A DNA stretch of 64,000 nucleotides. Source: Myrica gale (lineage: Eukaryota; Streptophyta; Magnoliopsida; Fagales; Myricaceae). Where the stretch lies: the NCBI GenBank assembly GCA_963930655.1, contig OZ005615.1:15766001-15830000 (forward strand). Direction: 5' to 3'. This document shows, piece after piece, positions 35,655 through 47,400 of this stretch (its first letter is position 1; each line of letters starts with the position of its first letter). The notes under the pieces were generated by a model. It saw only the letters and a program-made list of their open reading frames with translations. It was not told where the DNA came from and made no database searches. A program made the translations under genes and the position numbers.

Positions 35655-36134
35655 AGAAATATGCTAATTTGAAAAGAAGTGAAAGTGAATTTAAGGTGGG
35701 AGATCAAGTTTACCTTCGTCTTTAGCCGTACCGCTAGCTTTCGGTGAAGTAGCACTATATAACAAGCAGTTCTCCCCCAGGTACTACGGTACCTTTATAG
35801 TCCTTTCTCGAGTTGGAGTGGTTGCGTACCGCTTCGAATTGTTGTCGGGATCCTTGATTCACCCAATTTTCCACGTGTCGCACTTGAAGCTCCACATAGG
35901 CAAATGAGTCTCTCCACTTACAAGGCTTCCACCGGTTGATTTGGACGGAGATATTCGTCTTGAGCCCATTGCGGTGCTGGATCAACGTCTCATAAAGTTT
36001 GGCTCACGTGTGGTGACAGAACTCTTGGTTCAATGACATGGGCAATCTACTGATGATGCTACATGGGAGAGGCTATTTCAACTTTAGAAAAAATTTCCGC
36101 ACCTTGTGGGCAAGGTGTTTTGAGGAAGGGGTAT
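35655..36134 (+). pseudogene. Gypsy polyprotein C-terminus with chromodomain-like end
   Basis: In shifting frames: FKVGDQVYLRL, YYGTFIVLSRVGVVAYRFEL, HPIFHVSHLK, then DATWERLFQL followed by FP. This is the 'F-H-V-S-x-L-K ... A-T-W-E-x ... F-P' pattern of the chromodomain end of chromovirus integrases (Tekay/CRM-like clade). A 3' LTR follows directly. Confidence 0.8.
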
Positions 36135-36794
36135 TGTTACATTGTGTTGATGAAATTAGGGTTGATAAGGAGAAAAGAAAGGCATGGTCGAAATCGGTAG
36201 TCCAAGGAGTTAGAAAGAGTTGAAGATTTAGGTGATGTTCGTTTGAAAGAAATTTGTAGGATTCTGATAAAATTGTGAATATTTAGTGATGTTAAAATTG
36301 TATTGACATGCGTGCAGAAGTTGTTAAAAAAAATTGATGTTTGTAAAAAAAGTAATAAAATGTTGTATTGGAATACGTGTGTTTTGTGATGTTTAGCATG
36401 TAAATATAAAAGTAGGATGCAAATCCTAAAAACAACTCAACGGAACATGCCCTAGAAGAGTTCGAAGATTTGGGAAGATAGTTGAGTTCATGTCCAGGTG
36501 ACATCTTGGTCATGGGCGGAGTTCTAGTTGGGCCTTAATATATTAGTAGTGGGTCATGGGCCTTAGTAGTTATTAGTAACGGGTCATGGGCCTGTTTAGT
36601 CTAGTTATCTTACTAGTCCAACCCACAAGTGGGTAAGCCAGATTAAAGGGGGCCACTACTCTTCATTTTGGGGATCATTGAAATTGTGAATCGACTTTTG
36701 TAGAAGGGAGGCTCGCCACCTCGAATTTGGCTTTATCATGTTATTGTCTTTCATGAATTGAGCATTTCCAGTTTACAAATTATAGTCTTTAACA
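36135..36794 (+). mobile_element. 3' LTR of the Gypsy element (putative)
   Basis: Begins TGTTACATTGTG directly after the chromodomain remains and ends ...TCTTTAACA, so the ends are TGTTA..TAACA. The body has a GGGCCTTAGTAG...GGGTCATGGGCC repeated motif and a GAGGCTCGCCACCTCGAA block as in other plant Gypsy LTRs. It contains a 221-bp MITE. The 5' LTR is not in the window, so the ends cannot be verified by comparison. Confidence 0.5.
36231..36451. mobile_element. Tourist-like MITE, 221 bp
   Basis: Ends GGTGATGTTCGTTTGA and (reverse complement) GGCATGTTCCGTTGA. Flanks TTA and CTA. The interior AT-rich sequence (aaattgtgaatatt, ttgtaaaaaaagta) resembles the MITE at 32252-32446, so the two may be related. 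Confidence 0.55.
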
Positions 36795-37037
36795 ACCTAC
36801 AATAAATGCGCTCTAGCAAACCTTTTGGGAATCACTTCGGTCTAGTCAGTGTAGGGTCACCGTGCATGGGTCGGGGGAAGGGAACTCCCCACCCCAATCC
36901 GTTTTTTTGTTTTGTTTTTAATCTTAGAATTAAATTATAATTTTATTTTTTTTATTTTTTAAGACATGTAACATACTCTAACTAGGCTAGCGGCAAGTTT
37001 TCCGTTAAATGAGGTAGGCTTGATGATCTAACCTAGT

Positions 37038-38192
37038 TAAGGGTGAGTACCGGAACGGATGAAACCAGAATGGGATATTCCGGTTCCGGTGCTCACCGGA
37101 ATGAAAAATTCCATTCCGGTCCGTTTCCGGAAATTCCGGTTCCACATAAAAGTTGAAAAGAGCGATTCTAAAATCTAAACCAGCAAATTAGAACAATGGA
37201 CTTCTACAAATCCAGATCCAAAGCAGTAACACTTTCTGTCTCTAAGAGATAGAACAATTCACCTTTTCGTTTAAATAAGAATTCTCATATCCATTGATAA
37301 TTAATGAACGAACAAACAGGACAATGGAGGAGAATATTTTCAATGACTGAACAAACAGAACAATGGAGAAGAGAAAGCAAATCTGTCCATGGACCATCTA
37401 TGATTTTTGGTTGGCGCATCAGGCATCTGAATGTTCGATTCTTGATACAAGAATAAAACTTATATTATAGGGGAATCTATCTCTCCACCTAAGTAACAAA
37501 CAGAACAATCAAGAAAAATACAAAAAAGACAACCAATCTTTGAGAAAAGCATACCTTGTCCCTTCCTTTTCTCTCTCTTTCACCCTTTATTCAGTAACCA
37601 AAGGCAAAAACGGAAATTGAGAATCTGAAGCCAGTGGCAATGAAGAAGCAGCATCATCCTCAAGCTTAAATTCTGCAAACCCGGTCTCATTCTATATTAC
37701 AGAAGTCCTTGTATATCTCCTCCCAGCACAATATATGGGACCTCGGCAGTCACCATAGCTACGAGACTCACCAGATCCAGCCAAGTCTCGAAGACCCTGA
37801 GATCTGTCTCCTATCGCTAGATGTGTTGCCAACTATTCTCTGTCTCAAGGAAGACTTGTGCTTGTGCTTCAGAATAATTTTTCGAGATAGCAAACACGGT
37901 TGTTTTACAGCCTTGATAAAGAAGACTTGACACAGAAGACTTAGACAAAGAAGGCTCTAGAAGAGAGAGAATGAAGATTCTCGCGTGACTTGGGTCGTTT
38001 TGACCTAAGTAACTTTTTTGTTTGTTTTTCAAAAACACCAGCCTGAATTAATTAAAAAAAAATGCATGTTGGAATCGGAATTGTCCTAAAATGGTTTCCG
38101 GTTCCGGAATAGGCCGGAACCGGTACCGAAATACCGGTATTAAAATCGAAACCAGAAATTCCGGATTCCGCTGAATAAAATTCTCACCCTTA
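37038..38192. mobile_element. hAT-type non-autonomous element, 1.16 kb
   Basis: Perfect 8-bp target duplication AACCTAGT at 37030-37037 and 38193-38200, and perfect 10-bp terminal inverted repeats TAAGGGTGAG. Both subterminal zones are packed with CCGGTTCCGG/TTCCGGAA motifs, likely transposase binding sites. The interior has no transposase. The terminal and subterminal style is shared with the other two hAT elements here but the sequence differs, so it is a separate family. Confidence 0.92.
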
Positions 38193-38650
38193 AACCTAGT
38201 AGGTGAAAATATATTCTCTATTAAAAAATATCTAACATTCATACATCACCTATCATTCTAAAATTTTCTAATATCTACTAATGGATCACACATCCCAAAA
38301 TTTTTACGTACTTTTTTAAACTTCCAAAAAAGTTAAATCTACCTAAATATTCTAAAAATGTCGAAATCTTACGAGATTCCTCAAAATTTTTGTTTAGTAA
38401 AGTTGAGTTTTCTTGGAGTTTTTAGATAATTCTTGTTACCTTTAATTGTGTCCTTTGTATTCCCCCCGGCCCTCTCAAGCTTTCAAATGCATCACCATTA
38501 AATGCTAATCCACGAAAGGGTGTTAATCCTAATCTAATAGCAGCAACAGACGACCGCAGAGGCAGAGGAAGGAAAAAGAGAAAATTAGGTGCATCATGGG
38601 CAGTAATTGTTACGATCCGCAAGGACATTAACGGAACCCATCTCACTGTC

Positions 38651-38842
38651 GTACAAATGTACCAGAAAACCAGTTTACTGCACGCAAAAATACAAACTAT
38701 ACGACCAATGCGTAGCATATAAGAGTTATATATATATATATATATATACTGTAACCATTTTTATCTCCGAGCCTGAACCATTAGTGTCCTAAAATTCATT
38801 CTCTCTCTCTCTCCCTGAAGCAGAAAAAAAAAATCGAAGAAG
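38651..38842 (+). promoter_or_regulatory. COPT5 promoter and 5' leader
   Basis: A (TA)n run at 38730-38750 and a CT-rich leader (38801-38815) precede the start codon. Two GTAC cores (38651-38654 and 38659-38662) lie about 190 bases upstream; GTAC is the core of copper-response elements bound by SPL7-type factors. Four-base motifs are frequent by chance, so regulation by copper is only a suggestion. Confidence 0.35.
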
Positions 38843-39277
38843 ATGATGCACATGACCTTCTACTGGAGCAACGAGGTGACCATCCTGGTGGACTCGTGGC
38901 AAACCAAGTCCTGGACTAGCTACTCGCTCACCCTACTTGCCTGCCTCATCGCTTCCAGCTTCTACCAGTACATGGAGGACCGGCGCGTGCGCCTCAAGCT
39001 CGTCTCGTCAGGGAACCCGACAACCCAGATCGAGACTCCGTTGCTGCAGGGGAATATCTTCGAAGGAGCGGGGAAGTGGTCAGCGGCGAGGATCGGCGGA
39101 GCCGTGCTCTTCGGTGTCAACTCGGCGATCGGGTACCTGCTGATGCTGGCGGTCATGTCGTTCAACGGAGGGGTCTTCGTGGCCGTTGTGCTAGGCCTGG
39201 TGGTCGGCTATCTTCTATTCAGGAGCGGCGATGGAGATGTCGCTATGCTTGTTGATAATCCTTGTGCCTGTGCTTAG
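38843..39277 (+). CDS. COPT5: Copper transporter, COPT5 type (Ctr family)
   Basis: Intronless, 144 residues, ATG at 38843. The N-terminus MMHMTFYW is the short Met/His copper-binding start of COPT5-like proteins. Three membrane segments: about 24-43 ([18 protein letters not shown]), about 84-106 with the M101-x3-M105 pore motif in [10 protein letters not shown], and about 109-127 with the G118-x3-G122 helix-packing motif. A hydrophilic loop (45-80) lies between the first two. The C-terminus ends in Cys-x-Cys (C141, C143), the metal hand-over motif. Ctr proteins work as trimers moving Cu(I). Arabidopsis COPT5 sits on vacuolar/prevacuolar membranes and exports stored copper; the same role is inferred here. 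Length and single-exon structure match the family. GC-richer than its surroundings. Confidence 0.95.
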   Translation: MMHMTFYWSNEVTILVDSWQTKSWTSYSLTLLACLIASSFYQYMEDRRVRLKLVSSGNPTTQIETPLLQGNIFEGAGKWSAARIGGAVLFGVNSAIGYLLMLAVMSFNGGVFVAVVLGLVVGYLLFRSGDGDVAMLVDNPCACA

Positions 39278-40606
39278 ATTCCCCATAAAATGAAAAAAAC
39301 TAACCCAAAAATATAAACCCAACGACTGAAAGAATTCCGATTTGGATTTACCTTCTATTTATTTATTTTGAATTGCTTTGGAATTTTTGGGTTAGTCGCT
39401 GGGAAGGTTGAAGTGATTTTACAGCGAGCAGATGAAAGAGGAGAGAGAAGGGGTTTCTAACTTTCTGTGCAATCTGCATCTGTAAATGTATGTTTGTAGT
39501 TCTATTTATGAAACCGAATTGTTGTGATATCTGAATTTTATTTTAATTTTTCCTTATTTTTTCTTTCTGAAGTGGAGTTTGGACTGATGGAAAAATGACA
39601 AATTATGGAATTGGAGCAGTCGGAAGCAACAATTAAAACACTTTTTCAGGGGCATTTCACTGGTTTGGGAACCGGTTTTGGACATAGAAACAGGAACTGA
39701 AACGGGTTCCCAAACATGGATCATTCTCAGGTTTCCTATGTAGCAATTCGACTATGAAGGAGTCAACTTTATTCTGGAAAAAAACTGATAGAATTGATTT
39801 TGAAGGAGCATAATCTTGCGGACCAAATACGTAAACATTAATTGAACAGAAAAAATTACAACCTTTTACCGACAAAATACTGAAAAAAGCACCCCAAACT
39901 TCGGAATTCCGTTGTGCTTGTTCGACGCGAGTCTAATTTTTGGAGGATTGCTTGCTCCAACGTTGTAACGTGTTCTGAACGATCTAGGAAATTGAAAGCC
40001 TGAACAGGTATTTACAAAAAAAAAAAAAAAAAAGCCTGAGCAGGTGGAGCTGTCTTTGTCGTCCTGTTGGGTGCGATCTTGGCCTTTATGAAAGAAATCG
40101 AATCAATTCTCCCTAGCCGAAAGAACAATTCCAGAATGATTTTTCATTTTGCCAAACATTCACGACCACATTTGTATATGGAAAATAATGACGGAAACAA
40201 AACATAATTTACAGAAGCTGCTTACAAGTCCCAACAACAGTCAGAACACAGGACTCCGGACGTTAAACACTGGAGGGAGCCCTTAAAGCAAATAATACAA
40301 GAACAGTGTTAAGATAAGAACTCGAGTTTCCTGCCACTGCTAACAGGGGCATCCTTGTTTTCTTAGAGACCCACCTTATATAAATAGTACACTCTTTGCG
40401 TCTCTTAGTTCTAAATCATCCTCGCTCGGGGCAATCAAAGTCCAGCTGGTGAGATGAATCACACTAATATTGACACACGAGAATCCAACATGCCCGGCAT
40501 GGACACTGGGGCTGTGCTGCTTTTCGTCTCTTCATTTTTCTCCTTCAGATTCACCCAAAAAATCTGGGGCTCTTGATGATGGAGGCGCAGAAGAGTACAG
40601 TTTCTA
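39278..40606. other. Intergenic region between COPT5 and GCR1 (tail to tail)
   Basis: COPT5 3' UTR probably extends into 39280-39530. An 11-bp inverted repeat (GTTTGGGAACC at 39663-39673, complement at 39705-39715) can form a hairpin; it may be a tiny MITE relic. A run of 19 A is at 40016-40034. 40200-40606 probably includes the GCR1 3' UTR. Confidence 0.45.
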
Positions 40607-43600
40607 CTACTGATCTTCAACTTTCAATGATACTAGTTCACTGTCTTGCTGTTGATTTCTGTGCTTCGAATTGTTGGGAAACCATCTCCGAAGCCTCTCT
40701 GGCAAGAACCTGTAGTGAGGATAGCAAACACAACCATTTGTTCAAAATGAAGGTATTCCGAAAGCAAGGATAACAAATAACATTTGAGTCAACTTGGACC
40801 AAAACAGAGTTTGAATGGGTACGGAAAGCACATGAGCATCATCTAGGGCCTTTTCCAATACAACCACCCCAAAAATAAGCATTTTGGTTAATCCACAATA
40901 AGTTCTGCCCTCTCCAATGTCAACTCCATGAATCGTGAAGGTTAATTAAGGTCAGATATTGCAGATGGATGCAAGTAGATGAAATTTCTCGAAACAGTTA
41001 AAAAAGGGGCTAAGTTACACTCCCTCCCAATGTACCATCCTCTTTGCAATTCCCCTCCAAACATAAAATCAAAACACTAGTGTCCCCTGTCCCTCCAAAT
41101 CAGGCAGTAATATAGACAGGAACCATAGCACATACACTGGTTGTACTTGCTTGCAATAAGAAATGACTACAATACCAATGAATATTCAAAAAAGTGTCCA
41201 AAAAGTCCTGTGAAGACATGGGACACATCTAGATGAAAGCTCAAACAGGTCTCCTCTGGAAGTATTCTGAATCTTAGGGTTTGACAACCTTCCAATCGGG
41301 CCCCAAGCCTTCTCTGATTCCCACTCAAAATTCCAATTACTATGTTTTCTTGGTACTCCAAAACATTACAATTTAGGTAAATCAATTTGGACAAGGTGCT
41401 TGCAATCTCAATCTCAAATTGGTCAATTTGAGGAAACTAAGGTGCGAGATTCATCGTTGTCATCGTCATCAATAGCTGACCCTAATGCAAATTGAAATGG
41501 GGCTCCTGGCACATATGATTAGCACCATATGTTCTGTCAATCGAGGTCCTAAACAGCTCTGGTTCAACAAGGGAATCCCAAAGTAAACATATCCACACTT
41601 GAGCATATATAATTCAGTTTCTTACTGAAAGTGCAGTTTGGCATGGTCGAGGAATGCTAAATTTTGGTCATCAGTCACAGAATACTAATATTCTGAGCCA
41701 ACAATAGGGGATGGAAACCTTAAATTACGGGAAATTATATTGCCAAGGAGCAGGGTCAATCTCACCGAGGAAGTCCCACTTAGATTCAGTGAGCATGAAT
41801 ACAAGTGGACTAGTTGGATGTCTCAGGTGGAGAAGATGCTGGTGGTGGACTGGACACAGGAGTAGCAGGTTGGAATATATTGGAGGCCAGCAGGGGGTAA
41901 AGAGCTGACCTGCGGAGGAGTCACTGGAGAAGATGAATCCAAGGCATAAAGCTGACCAGACGAGCTGCCAGCAGAGGAGACCCTCGTATAGAGCATATAC
42001 ACAGGTGAGTTGGGGACTCCTAGGTCATGTTTGCATTACAAGATGTTTAGAAAATTTTGGTGTTGTGAAAATTGAGGTAGATTGGAGTTTTATTAGATTT
42101 TGTGAAAAAGTAGTCCAAATTTTGAAGTATGTTTGGGAGATGGTGGAAAATTTTGAAGTTTTATCAGAGTTGGTGAAAAAGTGAAGAGAGCGACATTTGA
42201 GTGAATTGTTGTTGTTTATTGTGATGAAAAGAGATGATTTGATGGAAAGAGAGATGAAACTGATTTATTGGGAATCTTTGATTAAAGGAGACGGGCCATG
42301 ACTGTGTGCGAGCAAAGGAGTCATTACTCTAACCATAGTGATTTATCTGGGGTCAAGCGGTCCAGCTCAGTAAAGCTGAACAGATAATTGTGGCTCAACA
42401 CATGTAACCAACCCTTGACTGCGGGGTGTCGGACGCCCCTTGTCCGTAGGTATGCAGCTGTTGAATTACTTACTTCTTTGCACCTTCGTTCAACAATTCA
42501 CTTGCTTAACACATTGGCTTTCTAGGCTCCCAATACCCATATTAAATATAAGTTTCAGTAGGGATTCATCTTTGTTCTAAGCTAGTAGGGGTCCATTTAT
42601 CTGGTCCGTAAAGGAGCTCACAATAGGTAAACATGGGAGGAAAGTGCTATGGTTCTATCCAGATGTAAAGATCGTGTGGATTGTAGAGGCCTTGTGGTAA
42701 GATGGTGAGCCCCACAACTCCAAATATCGAAGCATCAAACCCATGATACATTCCTGACTCAACATGGGTGGAACTTGGTCCTTGAGGGAACGGTTCAACT
42801 CCAAATATCAAAGCACCAAGCCCAGGACGCCTTCCAGACTAACGTGGGTGGATGGTGGCCGTATTTACATTGCGGTTCTTTAATTCAGAACTCTTTACAT
42901 GCGAATTGTTGTTGTTATTGACAAATAAATGCTATGCTGAAGAATCAACAACATCGGTGTTTCCTAGTTAAGTTTTTGGATTCCAAAAGTCTAGTTTTGA
43001 CGAAAGTGCGGTCATTGATTGTGATCCTGCAAAAAGCAGGGAATTCTTAACAATTTCACATAACAAGGAGGCATGACCAGCGTACCTGTGCTTTCCACCC
43101 AAATTCACAGCTCATCTTGCTTTAGGGGCGATATTGAAATAAATCAAATATATTTAAAGTATGGAGGGAATAGAAAGTAGGATGATAGATTTGTAAAAGA
43201 GAGAAGGGAAGAGTGGAATTTACTCAACAAAAGAAAATAAAAACTTGACTTACAGCTCCGATCGTTCGTAAATTGCACGTCTCACTGAAGAGTTCAGGCC
43301 ATATGCTATCGAGTTGAACAGGCCCTGCAAGTAGGCAAGAACTATGACCTTAATTTCTCTAATAGGAAAAAGAATATGCAAATTTGTTTCAAGAAAAGAT
43401 CTGTAAATTGCACTTCCTGAAGTTATACTCATACTACTCATACGCTTCCATCTGGCCAGAAAAAAGTTCTAAGAAAGGATTTTGTTTGGCAAGAAAAAAT
43501 GGAAGTAATAAAGTCTTCTCTCTCGCTCTCTCTCTCTATGCCTCTCTTTTAACGAGAGAGTATACTATCTGTACAAGTCAGCACTAACAGAAAATTAGCC

Positions 43601-45192
43601 AATAATGCTAAAAAAATATTTTGACTAGTTTTTGCTATAGCTTTGAAAAGCCAATACTCATGCATTAGAAGGTAAGACTAACTAAACGCATAATCAGGAG
43701 AAATAACTCCTCATGAACATCATTCTCAACTTTGTAAATAACTCCTAGTGAAGATAAAAACCATGAAGAATTATCAAATGAGGCACGGCCCACAGACCGA
43801 ACAATCAGCCACCAGAACAGACTTGCACGATCTCGGAATAAATGTCAAGTTGAACTGCTAATACATTACAGAAAGTCAACTGAAAAGGAGATCGACTTTC
43901 ATTGGAATTACCATAAGTGAAGCAGTCCCCACGTCAAGAACTGAGAGCCAAAAGATTTTATGGCCAGGCTCAACAAAGTCATGAATGCGGTTGATCGTAC
44001 CAAAAGCCCATGATCCTATTAGGATGAGTGGATAGTATCCCCACCTGTTCATAGCCTGTGGAATGACAGACATCCATAGTAGAGAAATTAAGTGCACAAA
44101 AGTATTACATTTCTCGTTATGGAAAGGCATTCCTTTTGCTTGACAATTGCAAGGGGTGTTTGTGTGTGTGTTTTTTTGGTTTTGGTTTTGGGGGGTTGGG
44201 GGGGGGGGGGGGGGGCATGACAGTGTAGAAGCCAAATCCAGGGACAAGCAATGTTCTCATTATGACCATGGACTAGAAAAGGGAAAGGCCTATTACATTC
44301 CTCTTTAAATCTTAGATGAATGGTGGGATACTCTAATAACTAAATCAATGCAACCAGTAATAGGTATGCACTATTTATTTTTGAAAAAAAATGGATCTGT
44401 ATTTAGGGACCTTTTTTCTTTAGGGTAAGTCGATCCTATTTAAATCCGCGTGGGAAACACGTTCCAACAAGCATACCTTCATGTCTGCCCTTGCATCTAA
44501 CTGGTATGACCGGTCTGACATGCCTACCGCCATCTGAAATTTTCAGAGTACAATTGTGGACTCAACTAGTGCATAAACAATCAGAATCAATTATTCTGCA
44601 CGATAAATTGAGTAAATAAAATACATACTCGGGTTGCATTGTTTAGCATGCGTATCACTTGAAAGTAGGTAAAACCATTGTAAAGAATTGCACCCCAAAG
44701 TGGGATATAAAATGTGATAAAGTGAACTGCCTGCAGGAATAGATAACAATGTTTAGAATGCAATAAATCAAACCATGTCATTTGCATCGGAGATCAAACA
44801 CAGATGATACTGACATTTGAAAAACTTTTACTTTATTTTCCTGCTTGTCAACTAAATGCCAACTCTGATGTGCACAATTTATTGACAGTCTAGTGGCCCT
44901 ATACACTTTCAAATTAAACATTTAATCTGTTCCATTCGGATATTGATCGGTCAACAATGAACTAAAACTACACATCTGTAGAGAGCTAGTTCTAACAATC
45001 TACAAACATTTAGAACTCTTCTAAGATCAACTTTGTTGCATAAAAAGTCTTATATGGACTTCCTCCATCGTCACTGATATTTAGCACCTCCATCATCAAT
45101 CATATTCACCACACGACAATTGTCTTGATGATACCTATGAAGATTCCTCACTTCCACACTAACTTCATGTTGAAAATAAACATCGAGATTGC

Positions 45193-45226
<34 letters not shown>

Positions 45227-47327
45227 CGAGGACAAAACGGTTTAAGATGGTTCGGTCTTGCAACCGATGTCCACTATCGCAATGCCCTGGAGGGCTATAC
45301 GATTTCTGTTATTCAATATGATTCTGAATGTATGTTTAAAAGAGGTTAGAGAGGGTATACTTATACAAAAATGGAGATGACAAATCTCCACAAATTTGGG
45401 TCCTAATTTGTGGCTTAATCAAAGGATTTTTTTTTATAAGTGTGGCTTAATCAAAGGACTTAATCAAGACTCCTTGATTGAGGGCCCTCAATCTCCAATA
45501 TACAAAATATTCTAACACTTCATTTATATAACACAAGGTTACACAAATAAACATGAAGATTTGCGACAATAAACAGGCAAGAATTGATATCACGGGGGAA
45601 CACAAAATCAATTGAAAAGGAAGTCTGAGAGATTCCAAGTCAGAGTAGAACACAGTTTACTAAAATTGAAGAATCACAAGTACTTATTTCTGCAGCGAAA
45701 GCTACATAGACTTGCCTTGCCTGTGCCTGTTTGAGTCCAACACCATGAACCTAAATGTCCATGGTTATTACCAAAAGAGCGTATGACTGTCATAACTAAT
45801 GAAGTTCCTGCACATAGTAAATAACCATTAAAAAAAGCACTGCAAATAAAGATAGCCAGTAAGCCGTTACAGAATATATATATACATATATTTTAGAGAA
45901 GAAGGCAAGATGTTGCACATTGGAAAAGGACTACTTTTCTGTCAGAACTATCACGAGTTATTTTGCAAAAAATTGACCATACCCCAAACATACAAGTGGA
46001 ACATGGCCTCCATATCTTCAACATCTGTTTTGTGTTTAACAACAGTACGATGGAGAGTAAAAGCAATAGTTGTAGTCCATAGGAAAGATGCCACACAGAA
46101 AAAATGCATGCTATAGCCCTGAGCATAGCAAAAAAATCCTTTGGATGGATCTCTGCATCAACATTCAACCTTCTATGAGTCAAAAATAACATCAAATGGA
46201 ACATAACCCAAAATCTGGCAGGACTGGACTTGAAAAAGGCTACCCAATCATGCTGAAGAAACTGCATAGCATGTCCTGCACTCAAAGAAATTGCAAGGTA
46301 TGAGCGCAACATCATAAAGCATTCACCTGAGGGACTTGGAGGAAAAAGAAATGAGAGAACAGAAAATATAAGAGAAAAATATTTGGTTTCTGGAAAAAGT
46401 GAACGACATCCTCTGGTAACAGGCAGTGAAATCAGACAAGCAAGTAACTTTGTTGTGCGTCTCTGAAATCATCCACAACTATAAAAATTGTTGCCATTCT
46501 CATTCGTTATCAGCGATTTCGTGGTAGTACTAACAAATTCCTTTTGAAGAGTACTGAGTGTAGTTTGTAACTATTATACTCAAGGAAGATCCAGATCCTT
46601 ACTATGTAGTTTGTACCATTCCTAAGAAAGACTTTAGACGTTGATTGCTCTGAAAGGTTGTAGCTATTCTCAACCCCTAAAAGTTCCTACTAAGTATCAT
46701 CCTCTATATATTTGGTCATTTCAGAAACCGAATTTCAAAATTGCTAATGCAGCTTCCAATTTGACATTAGAAAGACACTCAACTCTTTCAGTATGCAAAG
46801 ACCTAATTTCACCCTGAAGAATACCAAACAGTTCAGAATCACAAAGCGAATAGAAGAAAAAAGAAGATAAATTTAGTGCCCAACTAATAATCCTTTCACA
46901 AATCAAATAGGAAGTGTGAGCAGTTAGATACAAGCCGACAAGATCCCAATTCAAACGAGTTTCCACAGGCAAACATGAGCAAAGTTTTCCATCTCCGAAC
47001 AGAAAACACTAGCGAAGCTTCACTAGGTTTGCATTCTATTTTTGAAGGTCAATAACCCAAATGATTAACAGAAGAAGCAAAATAGAGCTCATTTTAGTAA
47101 GAAGTAAGAAGAAGGTTAGCAGCAGTTCTATCTAAAGGAGTGTAAGAGTCGCAAAGCCGTACGGAAAGGGCGAGGTAGAAGACGAGCTTAAACGAGAACT
47201 TGCGGAGCTCCTTAAAGAGCACGTAGCAGAGCACAATGAAACCGGACCCTACGAACGAGAGGCTGGATGCTCCGGCGTTCACAGCCATTAGAACACCGCG
47301 GTCGTGCGGCGTCAGAGTCCCAGCCAT
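40607..47327 (-). CDS. GCR1: GCR1-type seven-transmembrane (GPCR-like) protein
   Basis: Nine exons on minus: 47327-47163, 46275-46244, 46152-45983, 45807-45716, 44730-44629, 44533-44477, 44055-43912, 43324-43254 and 40709-40607. They join in phase to 936 bases, 311 residues plus TAG, close to the ~326 of Arabidopsis GCR1. Markers by exon: SFVGSGFIVLCYVLFKELRK (1); DMLCSFF (2); HFFCVASFLWTTTIAFTLHR (3); RSFGNNHGHLGSWCWTQTG (4); FYIPLWGAILYNGFTYFQVI (5); MAVGMSDR (6); NRWGYYPLILIGSWAFGTIN and FWLSVLDVGTASLM (7); GLFNSIAYGLNSSVRRAI (8); FLPERLRRWFPNN and a hydrophilic tail ending SLKVEDQ (9). Seven hydrophobic helices at the plasma membrane are expected. Arabidopsis GCR1 is the best plant candidate for a cAMP-receptor-like GPCR and binds the G-alpha subunit GPA1, though its receptor status is debated. 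Introns are GT-AG except intron 4, which has a GC donor (AAG|GCAAGT). Intron 8 is 2.5 kb. Confidence 0.95.
40710..43253 (-). other. GCR1 intron 8 (2.5 kb) with repeats
   Basis: Bounded by GTAAGT (donor, 43253) and ..CTACAG (acceptor, 40710). 42025-42190 resembles one half of the Tourist-like MITE family (GGTCATGTTTGCATTAC start, AAAATTTTGG interior). 42714-42780 and 42800-42856 are two copies of a block with CTCCAAATATC-x-AAGCA and GTGGGTGGA. No alternative exon recognised. Confidence 0.7.
44188..44215 (+). repeat. Poly-G tract in GCR1 intron 6
   Basis: After a (GT)/(GGTTTT) stretch there is GGGGGGTTGG and then a run of about 18 G. On the transcript it is poly-C. It lies between exons 6 and 7, outside coding sequence. 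Length may be unreliable in sequencing. Confidence 0.9.
45196..45224 (+). repeat. (GA)n microsatellite in GCR1 intron 4
   Basis: About 14 GA units, within the intron that has the GC donor. Confidence 0.95.
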
Positions 47328-47400
47328 TCTTCCTCTGTGACCGCCACTCCCACGCCGACGAGGAAAACTGGATATATATATATATATACTATCTTCTCGC
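47328..47400 (-). promoter_or_regulatory. GCR1 5' leader and core promoter region
   Basis: A (TA)n run at 47371-47388 lies 45-60 bases upstream of the ATG and may act as TATA element or lie in the leader. Nothing more specific can be read. Confidence 0.3.

Noticed and set aside
38937..39165. Other-frame and antisense open frames over COPT5
   Set aside because: Shadows of the COPT5 coding sequence; no domain, and the COPT5 frame has clear family motifs.
43021..43110. Alternative last exon of GCR1 near 43.1 kb
   Set aside because: AG acceptors there give peptides unlike GCR1, while 40607-40709 gives the expected FLPERL...SLK tail in phase.
47131..47162. Read-through of GCR1 exon 1 (VRLCDSYTPLD)
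   Set aside because: A GT donor directly after LALS and the exon 2 peptide DMLCSFF show it is intron.
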